From Bifidobacterium breve (lineage in GTDB: Bacteria > Actinomycetota > Acidimicrobiia > Acidimicrobiales > Ilumatobacteraceae), in assembly GCA_945862045.1 (NCBI GenBank), contig CAMAWR010000002.1, positions 1 through 64,000 of the forward strand: DNA of 64,000 nucleotides, read 5' to 3'. Shown here one piece after another: positions 55,953 to 62,877 of the stretch (position 1 is its first letter; every line of letters starts with the position of its first letter). Under the pieces are notes generated by a model. That model saw only the letters and a program-made list of their open reading frames with translations. It was not told where the DNA came from and ran no database searches. Position numbers and translations under genes: made by a program.

Positions 55953-57098
55953 TTAGCCCCCATTATTGTCGTTCGTCGCCTGACTCTGTGGCAGGCGCAG
56001 ACAAATGGCCTCGCCAAGTTTCGCAAGGGCGCCGACATCGCTGATCTCACCCTGGCGTGACTCGCTCAACAACACATCAACACCCCAGCCGTCGATACGG
56101 GTGAGGGCAGAGGATTGCCGTGCCGTGATGCCGATGATTTCCTGTTCAACCAGTGCCAGCGTGCGTAACCGCTCGTCAGTGTGCCGACCAAGCACATCAG
56201 CCCGCCCGCTTGCGCCGGCAGCAAACTCGGCTGGCACGAGACGATTGGCCAGCACCGCTCCGAGACGATGGTGGCGACGTCGCAATTCGTCCACCAAATA
56301 GTTGGCCTCGTTCAACGCCACCGACTCTGCACTGGTGACGACCACGAACGTGGTTGCCGGGTCGGCAAGCAGCGCACTGACGCGCCGCGCCCGCGCGCCG
56401 ATCGGACCTTCCATCGTGCGAAACAATGTAAAGAACTCGGCGATATCTGACAAAAACGTTGCACCAAGAATTCGATCCGCAACGATGAAAAACGGTCGCG
56501 ACGCAATGGACAGCAATCGGGACTGCGTCGGCACCGTGAGAAGTTTCAACAAACGACTGGCAAAGAATTGCTCCATGCGTCGTGGGGCGTCGAGCACCGC
56601 GAGCGCACTACGCGACGGAGGTGTATCAATGATGACCAGGTCGTAGTTGCCGCCTTCGTGGGCGTCGTAGAGGCGTTCGGTAACCACATAGTCGTGACTA
56701 TGCACGAACCGTGACGTGAGGGTTTTATAGAGATCATTGGCCAGCACTCGTTCACATGTCGACGGGTTCGGTGCGTGACGGCGCACCATGTCGTCCCAGC
56801 TTGCCTTCGTGTCGATCATCGCCATGGTGAGGGTGCCCTGCGCATTCACGAGTGGCACCAATACCTCGGCGTTACCAAAAGAGTCGAGACCGAGCGCAGT
56901 TGCCAAGCGTCGGGCAGGGTCGACCGTGAGTACGAGTACTCGCTTCGCAAAATGGCGCGCCGCTACGACGCCGAGCGCCGCAGCAGAGGTGGTTTTACCA
57001 ACACCACCAGGCCCGCTAATCACGATCATTCGTGAGTCAGCCAACAACGACACCAGCCGCTGGTCCAAGTCGGCAGGTGATTGCACGGTGCTACTCAT
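55953..57098 (-). CDS. ArsA/GET3-family ATPase, BagB (Rv3680) type
   Basis: 381 residues from ATG 57098. Deviant Walker A SGPGGVGKTTSAAALG (about 29-44), switch region IDTPPSRSALAVLDAPRR, and later helices typical of the family. Closest in layout to M. tuberculosis Rv3680, which pairs with Rv3679 in a Get3-like complex linked to glycerol metabolism. An upstream extension to 57260 lies in the preceding gene and is rejected. Overlaps that gene by eight bases. Confidence 0.87.
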   Translation of the reverse strand: MSSTVQSPADLDQRLVSLLADSRMIVISGPGGVGKTTSAAALGVVAARHFAKRVLVLTVDPARRLATALGLDSFGNAEVLVPLVNAQGTLTMAMIDTKASWDDMVRRHAPNPSTCERVLANDLYKTLTSRFVHSHDYVVTERLYDAHEGGNYDLVIIDTPPSRSALAVLDAPRRMEQFFASRLLKLLTVPTQSRLLSIASRPFFIVADRILGATFLSDIAEFFTLFRTMEGPIGARARRVSALLADPATTFVVVTSAESVALNEANYLVDELRRRHHRLGAVLANRLVPAEFAAGASGRADVLGRHTDERLRTLALVEQEIIGITARQSSALTRIDGWGVDVLLSESRQGEISDVGALAKLGEAICLRLPQSQATNDNNGG

Positions 57099-57996
57099 GG
57101 TGCACCAAGAGCAGTCGATCGATCTCGGTGACGACGTGATCGGTGATTCGTTGTGGCGAGTCGAGACCTGCAGGCGCCTCTGCAATGGTCTCAACATTGG
57201 CAAGGTTGAATTCGTCGGCGAGGTGGCTGCTGTGGCGTTCGGCTTCCGCACGTCGGGCAATCAACCAGTCACAGACGTTCACGGTGTCGGTCATGGCGTG
57301 GTCATCACGGGCCGCGGCAAGTGCCAACTTGTCGATGATTACCTGCGGCATGCGGTTGATGACGACACCGCCAAAGTCGAGTGGCGACACTTTGGCCAGT
57401 CGCTCACGCAATTCGATGGTTTCAACCACCGGCATTTCTTCGGGCGTCACCACCGCGAGCACCGTCGACACGTGCGGATCGTGCAGGAGACCGCTCATCC
57501 ACTTGGTTTGATCGGCGATCAAACCAATTCGTACCAGGGTTGCCAAGGCATCGGGTGCCGAGACCTGTGCGACGAAATGTCCACTTGCCTCTGAGTCAAC
57601 GATGATGATGTCGTAGTGCTTCTCCCGCACCTCGTGACAGAGTTTGCCAATGACCAGAATTTCCTTCACTGCCGGTGCAGCATTCGCCACATAGTCAAAG
57701 ATGCGCGCCAACGGCGTCAGACTGCCGATGATCGGCAGTCGCAGGAACAGACGAATGTATTCACGTAGCGAGTCTTCGGTATTCATCGCCATCGCCATCA
57801 CATTCGGCGCCACTTCAACCGCCTCAAAGGCCAACGAACTACGCCCGAGGTAGGCGGCGAGGGATCCCTTGTCGTCCATTTCGCACACCAACACCCGCTT
57901 GCCCTGACTGGCAGCCACCCTGGCGAGTGCTGCGGCAACTACCGATTTTCCGACGCCACCTTTGCCGGTGACGAAGACGAGGCGTCGTGAGAGCAA
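57091..57996 (-). CDS. ArsA/GET3-family ATPase, BagA (Rv3679) type
   Basis: 301 residues. Walker A TGKGGVGKSVVAAALA (10-25), VCEMDDKGSLAAYLG, DIIIVDSEASGHFVAQ as switch region. The order BagA-BagB and the eight-base overlap suggest a stoichiometric heterocomplex. No arsenite pump or tail-anchored insertion partner is present. Confidence 0.87.
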   Translation of the reverse strand: MLSRRLVFVTGKGGVGKSVVAAALARVAASQGKRVLVCEMDDKGSLAAYLGRSSLAFEAVEVAPNVMAMAMNTEDSLREYIRLFLRLPIIGSLTPLARIFDYVANAAPAVKEILVIGKLCHEVREKHYDIIIVDSEASGHFVAQVSAPDALATLVRIGLIADQTKWMSGLLHDPHVSTVLAVVTPEEMPVVETIELRERLAKVSPLDFGGVVINRMPQVIIDKLALAAARDDHAMTDTVNVCDWLIARRAEAERHSSHLADEFNLANVETIAEAPAGLDSPQRITDHVVTEIDRLLLVHHE

Positions 57997-58007
57997 CGCA
58001 CTCAGTG

Positions 58008-58244
58008 TCAGGTGCCGAACCCCAGTCGACGCTCGCCATCAGGGGCGCCGAATTCAACGAATGCGATCTTCTCCGCAGGTATTGCAACTTCGCGACCGCG
58101 ATTGTCCTTCAACCACAACACGTCGGCCTTGCCGGCCAGTGCTTCTTCGACCGACTTGCGCACCGCTGCTCGCGATGTGTCGTTGCCGTCGATTTCGAGT
58201 GCGATATCTCGTGGCGAGTGGGTAACTCCGATGCGTAGGTCCAT
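58008..58244 (-). CDS. DUF3107 family protein
   Basis: 78 residues. Pattern IGVTHSPRDIALEI, then LKDNRGREVAIPAEKIAFVEFG and RRLGFGT, as in M. tuberculosis Rv3208A (TB9.4). AAGG lies six bases before the ATG. Function unknown; restricted to actinobacteria. Its place between mrp and the BagA-like gene suggests shared transcription. Confidence 0.88.
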   Translation of the reverse strand: MDLRIGVTHSPRDIALEIDGNDTSRAAVRKSVEEALAGKADVLWLKDNRGREVAIPAEKIAFVEFGAPDGERRLGFGT

Positions 58245-58262
58245 GGCCTTCAGTGTGTCAGA

Positions 58263-59405
58263 TCAATTGACCTTCAGCGCCTGACTGAAGACTTTTTTCG
58301 GTTTCATTGCGGCGATTTTCACCGCGAGATCGGCAAATATGAGCCCGACTTCGCTCTGCGGTGCCACCGCGGCGATCGGCTTGCCATTGTCGCCACCTTC
58401 ACGAAGTTGATTGAGCAACGGGATCTGCGCCAAGAGTGGCACGCCCAGCTCGTCTGCCAACGACTTGCCCCCGCCCTGGCCGAAGAGTTCGTATCGTTTG
58501 CCGTCATCGCCGGTAAACCACGACATATTTTCGATGACACCGCGTACCGACATATTTACTTTTTTGGCCATTGCCGCCGACAACCGCGCGACTTTCTGTG
58601 CAGCATCCTGCGGCGTGGTCACGATGTACACCTCGGCGCGCGGCAGGTACTGGCTGAGGCTCAAGGCGATATCACCCGTGCCTGGTGGCATGTCAATCAG
58701 CAGAAAATCGGGTTCGTCCCAAAATACATCGGTAAGAAATTGCTCAAGGGCCTTGTGCAGCATCGGTCCACGCCACACCACCGCTTGACCTTCCGGTACG
58801 AAATATCCGATCGAGATGCAGCGCACGCCGTAGGCCTCGGGGGGGAGCAGCATTTGATCGATAACGACAGGCTCGCGATCAGTGCCGAGCATGCGTGGAA
58901 TTGAATAGCCATAGATGTCGGCATCAACCACACCCACTGAATGTCCGGCAGCAGCCAATGCAACGGCAAGATTCGTGGTCACGCTGCTCTTGCCAACACC
59001 GCCCTTGCCCGACGAGATGAGCAATGGTCGCGTCTTGGAACCAGGTTGGGCGAATGAAATCGTGCGACCTTGCGCGTGCCCCTGCGCCGGCGCACTTCCC
59101 GCACTGGCAGCAGGTGAGCCGTGCAGCATTTCGCGCAGTGCCGCGCGCTCTGCGTCGGTCATCACGCCGAAGGTGAGTTGCACATCACGCACGCCAGAGA
59201 GCGGACGAATCGCACCGTTGACACGATTTTGAATCTCGCTGCGCAGCGGACAGCCAGCAATGGTGAGGGTCACGGTGAGCGAAACCACACCATCGTTGAT
59301 GGCCACGTCACGCACCATATTGAGGTCGACGATCGAACGGTGGAGTTCAGGGTCGTGAACCGGTCGGAGCGCTTCGATTACCTGGTCTGACGTAAGAGCG
59401 CTCAT
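58263..59405 (-). CDS. mrp: Mrp/NBP35-family Fe-S carrier ATPase
   Basis: 380 residues. N-terminal MIP18/DUF59 domain (about 5-85, DPELHRSIVDLNMVRDV, TIAGCPLR), then the P-loop ATPase with SSGKGGVGKSSVTTNLA, VDADIYGYSIPRMLG and LLIDMPPGTGD. The C-terminal CxxC that binds the bridging cluster in many Mrp proteins is not seen: the region reads ENMSWFTGDDGKRYELFGQGGG with no Cys. Divergent from the SufR-like gene, with which it shares a promoter region. Confidence 0.92.
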   Translation of the reverse strand: MSALTSDQVIEALRPVHDPELHRSIVDLNMVRDVAINDGVVSLTVTLTIAGCPLRSEIQNRVNGAIRPLSGVRDVQLTFGVMTDAERAALREMLHGSPAASAGSAPAQGHAQGRTISFAQPGSKTRPLLISSGKGGVGKSSVTTNLAVALAAAGHSVGVVDADIYGYSIPRMLGTDREPVVIDQMLLPPEAYGVRCISIGYFVPEGQAVVWRGPMLHKALEQFLTDVFWDEPDFLLIDMPPGTGDIALSLSQYLPRAEVYIVTTPQDAAQKVARLSAAMAKKVNMSVRGVIENMSWFTGDDGKRYELFGQGGGKSLADELGVPLLAQIPLLNQLREGGDNGKPIAAVAPQSEVGLIFADLAVKIAAMKPKKVFSQALKVN

Positions 59406-59416
59406 GATTTGCTCGT

Positions 59417-59423
59417 TAGGCTA
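59417..59423. promoter_or_regulatory. Overlapping divergent -10 elements between mrp and SufR-like gene
   Basis: The 9-base palindrome-like TTAGGCTAA (59416-59424) gives TAGGCT on the plus strand, six bases before the GTG at 59429, and TAGCCT on the minus strand, 12 bases before the mrp ATG. Binding of the SufR-like protein here would control both genes. Confidence 0.55.
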
Positions 59424-59428
59424 ATCGT

Positions 59429-60187
59429 GTGCCACGCAACAAGCCCGCGACGAATGGCGTGACAAGTGGCGTGACGAGTGGCGCATTCACGTCGCAAATA
59501 TCAGCAATAACCTCGGCATTTGGCGACCCCACCCGACGCGCCGTCTACTTGTACGTCCGCGATGCGAGCGAAGGTGTCACCGCCTCGCAGGTAGCCGAAC
59601 AATTTGAGGTACACCCGAATGTGGCACGACATCACCTGGACAAACTGGCCGCAGGCGGCTACCTAGCGGTAGAAATCGTGCGCGCCGAGCACGCCGGTGC
59701 CGGTCGTCCATCCAAGTGTTATCGCGCCGTCGATTCTGCTGCGCCGATGCAATTTCCCGTGCGCAGTGACGACTTGGTTCTGTCGTTGTTGGGCGAAGCC
59801 CTCAATCGACTACCACGCGCAGAGGCCCAGGCGATAGCCGAAGACGTCGGCCGAAAGTACGGGCAGGCGATGGCCGTCGGCCTCACCGGTGACGACATTG
59901 CAGCCGGTCAACGTTCGTTGCATTCAGCCCTGCAAAAAGTTGCCGATGCATTGACCGCCCATGGTTTTGCAGCCCACACCGAGAAGCGTCAGAACAAATT
60001 ACGCATCATCAACAACCATTGTCCGTTTGGTGATGTTGCGATCGAACATCCTGTGATCTGTGCCGTTGATCGCGGCATGGTGAAGGGCATGCTCGACGCG
60101 ATCTACGGCCAGACATCGGCTGAAACGTTGGCATCACTGCCGCAAGGTGACCGCTTCTGCGAAACAACGCTCGAGGCGCTGCCTTAA
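59429..60187 (+). CDS. SufR-like iron-sulfur-sensing transcriptional regulator
   Basis: 252 residues from GTG 59429. N-terminal winged helix-turn-helix (about 25-90, FGDPTRRAVYLYVRDAS, VHPNVARHHLDKLA) of ArsR/DeoR type. The C-terminal part holds Cys in NNHCPFGDVAIEHPVICAVD (spacing CX12C) and a third Cys 33 residues later (DRFC), close to the CX12C pattern that binds [4Fe-4S] in SufR. Located opposite mrp rather than sufBCD, so the target may be Fe-S carrier genes. Its stop interlocks with the next gene in TTAA. Confidence 0.8.
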   Translation: MPRNKPATNGVTSGVTSGAFTSQISAITSAFGDPTRRAVYLYVRDASEGVTASQVAEQFEVHPNVARHHLDKLAAGGYLAVEIVRAEHAGAGRPSKCYRAVDSAAPMQFPVRSDDLVLSLLGEALNRLPRAEAQAIAEDVGRKYGQAMAVGLTGDDIAAGQRSLHSALQKVADALTAHGFAAHTEKRQNKLRIINNHCPFGDVAIEHPVICAVDRGMVKGMLDAIYGQTSAETLASLPQGDRFCETTLEALP

Positions 60188-60795
60188 TCGCCCCAGAATC
60201 GTTGTTCAAGGAACGGGTCACCATACATGTGGTAACCGTTCTGCTCCCAGAAACCCGGTGCGTCCTGCATGGTGGCTTCAAGACCACGCAACCACTTCGC
60301 TGATTTCCAAAAATACAGGTGTGGAATCACCAACCGCACAGGTCCGCCGTGTACCGGTTCAATATCGGTGTTGTCATATGCGTAGGCAACGAGTGCGTCA
60401 TCCCCCGTTGCGTCTTGCATCGGAAGATTGGAGGTGTAGCCGTACTCGGCATGCGCCATTACGTGCGTTGCCTGCGGATCGACGCCGGCCGTTGCAAAGA
60501 GATCGCGAACCCGCACACCCTTCCAGATGGTGTCGAACTTCGACCACTTGGTTACGCAATGAATGTCGGTCGTGATGTTGACGGAGGGCAACGACAACAA
60601 CTGTGCATACGTCAAGGTAAATGGTGACGAGACTGCGCCGCTGATCTCCAGCGACCAAGTACCCGGCGCATAGGTGGGCACATCGCCAACGTGCAGCACG
60701 GGGAATCGATCGGTCAAATACTGGCCGGGTGGCAGACGCTCGGCATCGAAACCCTTTGCCTGTGTTTCCGCGCGATTGCGTTCAAAAAAGCCCAC
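60184..60795 (-). CDS. Molybdopterin-dependent oxidoreductase, sulfite-oxidase fold
   Basis: 203 residues from GTG 60795. SUOX-type fold: LEISGAVSSPFTLTYAQLLSLP, the cofactor-binding Cys in TTDIHCVTKWSKF, and GGPVRLVIPHLYFWKSAKW. No Tat signal or membrane segment, so it seems to act in the cytoplasm, unlike MsrP/YedY. Substrate unknown; often labelled sulfite-oxidase-like. Confidence 0.88.
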   Translation of the reverse strand: MGFFERNRAETQAKGFDAERLPPGQYLTDRFPVLHVGDVPTYAPGTWSLEISGAVSSPFTLTYAQLLSLPSVNITTDIHCVTKWSKFDTIWKGVRVRDLFATAGVDPQATHVMAHAEYGYTSNLPMQDATGDDALVAYAYDNTDIEPVHGGPVRLVIPHLYFWKSAKWLRGLEATMQDAPGFWEQNGYHMYGDPFLEQRFWGD

Positions 60796-60883
60796 TCTTT
60801 ATTGTGCCACCAACCATGGCCACGGGTGGCGCCGACCGGTGTGGCATTTCACGCAGACAAGCCGCTCTCGACATGTTTCCGAC

Positions 60884-60889
60884 TAGGTT
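60884..60889 (+). promoter_or_regulatory. Candidate -10 element for leaderless sixA
   Basis: TAGGTT seven bases before the GTG at 60897; sets the start codon against a longer frame open from 60729. Confidence 0.5.
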
Positions 60890-60896
60890 GCCAGCC

Positions 60897-61376
60897 GTGC
60901 CTCTATATCTCGTTCGCCACGCCAAAGCTGGGTCGCGCCACGAGTTTGATGGAGCCGACAGCGACCGCCCACTCTCCAACTCGGGTCGCAAGCAGGCAGG
61001 CAACCTCTCACAGCGCCTTGCTGCAGTGTCGCCGTCGGTCGTCGTTTCAAGCCCGTATCGGCGGTGCGTGGAAACGGTAGAGCCACTGGCGATCGCTGCC
61101 GACGTGGAAGTGACCCTTGATGGTCGCCTCGCGGAATTCGCCAGCGAGGTAGTGAAGCCCGATGCATCATTGTTCGATCTGCTGCACTCGCTACCCGATC
61201 GTGCCGTGGTGTGCAGTCATGGTGATGTGATTCCGGCACTCATCGATGCACTCACTGCAACGGGTATGCATGTGCACGGCTCCCCCGAGTGGGGCAAGGG
61301 CAGTGTGTGGGTGCTCGAACGCGTCGACAATCGTTTCGTCGAAGCACGCGCCTGGCCACCGCCAGTCGTCGACTAG
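60897..61376 (+). CDS. sixA: SixA-type phosphohistidine phosphatase
   Basis: 159 residues from GTG 60897. LVRHAKAGSRHEF (catalytic RHA near residue 8), DRPLSNSGRKQAGNL, VSSPYRRCVETVEPLA and VCSHGDVIPALID are the conserved blocks. Short histidine phosphatases of this type dephosphorylate phosphohistidine proteins in E. coli; some actinobacterial versions sit with Nudix enzymes, but none is seen here. Stop interlocked with ccmH in CTAG. Confidence 0.87.
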   Translation: MPLYLVRHAKAGSRHEFDGADSDRPLSNSGRKQAGNLSQRLAAVSPSVVVSSPYRRCVETVEPLAIAADVEVTLDGRLAEFASEVVKPDASLFDLLHSLPDRAVVCSHGDVIPALIDALTATGMHVHGSPEWGKGSVWVLERVDNRFVEARAWPPPVVD

Positions 61377-62335
61377 CCGTTCAATTCAGCTTCAAGGTCG
61401 GCCGAGAGCGACTCCACGAGGCCACGCACCTCCGCGGGTGGATCACGCTCCAAACAGCGATCGACGAATTCTTTCGCCGATTTGGCATCGCCACCGTCGC
61501 GATACACGACGATGCCCAAAAAACACATCGCATCGGGATATGCCGAGTCAAGTTCAATCGCCCTACCAAGCGCAGTGATGGTCGACGTGTAGGCCTGCGA
61601 TCGGATCAACTCGTCGAATTGTCGCGCCGACAACATGATGAGCCACGCCCGATACGTGAGTGCTTCGACGTTGTCGGGGTCAAGCTCCAGAACCCGCCCG
61701 TACAACTCGATTGCCGTCTTCACATCCGTCGGCCCAGAAAAACGTGCTTGTGCCAACAGCGACGCCGTGCTGTCTTCGATGCCACCGGTTGGCGTCTGCA
61801 GGGGTAATCGTTGACCTGACTGGCGTGCCACGAGCACGCCACCGGCAACACCAACCACGACCGTCAGCACGATTCCGATGGCAAAGGACCGACGAGGGGC
61901 AGCCACCTTCGACGTGCTCACGGCTGCAACGGTGCCCGCCCTTTGCCAGCGACGAAACGCCAGCCCCAACGCCGCCGACAACACCACGGTGAACAGCACC
62001 GGCAAGACCCAGATGAGCGCATCAAACCCCGTGCCGCGCGGCAGCAGCAGCACGGCCCCGCCAAATCGATCGGCGATGTAGGCAACGACTTCGTCATCAG
62101 TACGTGCACCGTCACCCACCTGACGGGCAACCTCGGCGCGGATCGCCTGTGCTGCCGACGCTCGCGAAACGAACACGCTCTCACCGTCACACGTGGGGCA
62201 AGCGATTCGTTTGGTGATCGTGTCGATGCGGTCTTGCTGCGTGAGCGGCCCCGTATCACGCACCGAGCCGAACACGAGCAGCGCAATCGTGGCGACGATG
62301 ATTGCAGTCCAGACGATACGACGACGGGCAAACAT
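61373..62335 (-). CDS. ccmH: CcmH-type cytochrome c maturation protein fused to a TPR (CcmI-like) domain
   Basis: 320 residues from ATG 62335 (overlapping the ccmG stop as TGATG). N-terminal membrane helix, CcmH heme-lyase domain with redox pair Cys46/Cys49 in RIACPTCDGESVFVSR, a second helix (about 106-124), a third (about 146-165), then tetratricopeptide repeats (LYGRVLELDPDNVEALTYRA, LGRAIELDSAYPDAMCFLG). Equivalent to CcmH plus CcmI in one protein. Reduces and positions apocytochrome c for heme attachment. Confidence 0.87.
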   Translation of the reverse strand: MFARRRIVWTAIIVATIALLVFGSVRDTGPLTQQDRIDTITKRIACPTCDGESVFVSRASAAQAIRAEVARQVGDGARTDDEVVAYIADRFGGAVLLLPRGTGFDALIWVLPVLFTVVLSAALGLAFRRWQRAGTVAAVSTSKVAAPRRSFAIGIVLTVVVGVAGGVLVARQSGQRLPLQTPTGGIEDSTASLLAQARFSGPTDVKTAIELYGRVLELDPDNVEALTYRAWLIMLSARQFDELIRSQAYTSTITALGRAIELDSAYPDAMCFLGIVVYRDGGDAKSAKEFVDRCLERDPPAEVRGLVESLSADLEAELNG

Positions 62336-62877
62336 CACGAGCCTTGTGTGCTGCGGAGTTGTGCCATTTGCTCTTCGAGCACACCGTCGACGACCGCGCC
62401 AAGAATTCGCAGTCGCACGAAGCCATTGGGGTCGATGATCCAAGTTTCGGGAACTTTGGCGACACCGAACGCCACCGCAATCGAGCCGTCGTCATCCCGC
62501 AATTTGGGCCACTTGCCGTCATTGGCCGTAAAAAAACTGCGCACCGCATCATCGGCATCGTCGTTGACCACCGTAAAGAATTCGACACCGTCAACGCGCT
62601 CGGCTTCATCGGCAACAAATCGCACCAACGACGAATGCTCGGCAATGCACGGCACACAGGTGGAGTTGAAGAAATTGAACACCACCCATGACCCCTTGCG
62701 TCGAGCCAAATCGAATGGGGCGTCGTCAATGGTCGTGGTCACGATTGCCGGGGCGGGTTGACCGAGCAGTGGTGAACGTGCCCCGACACCGGTGTCGCCA
62801 TCCGACACCACCAACACGGCGATGAATGCGACCAGCACCACTGCCACGGCTGCCGCACCGACCTTCGCAGGTTTCAC
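62335..62877 (-). CDS. ccmG: CcmG/DsbE-type thiol-disulfide oxidoreductase
   Basis: 180 residues. N-terminal membrane anchor (about 5-25), then an exported thioredoxin fold with Cys74/Cys77 in FNFFNSTCVPCIAE and cis-Pro in VAKVPETWIIDPNG. Reduces apocytochrome c disulfides together with CcmH. Overlaps ccmF by four bases. Confidence 0.9.
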   Translation of the reverse strand: MKPAKVGAAAVAVVLVAFIAVLVVSDGDTGVGARSPLLGQPAPAIVTTTIDDAPFDLARRKGSWVVFNFFNSTCVPCIAEHSSLVRFVADEAERVDGVEFFTVVNDDADDAVRSFFTANDGKWPKLRDDDGSIAVAFGVAKVPETWIIDPNGFVRLRILGAVVDGVLEEQMAQLRSTQGS

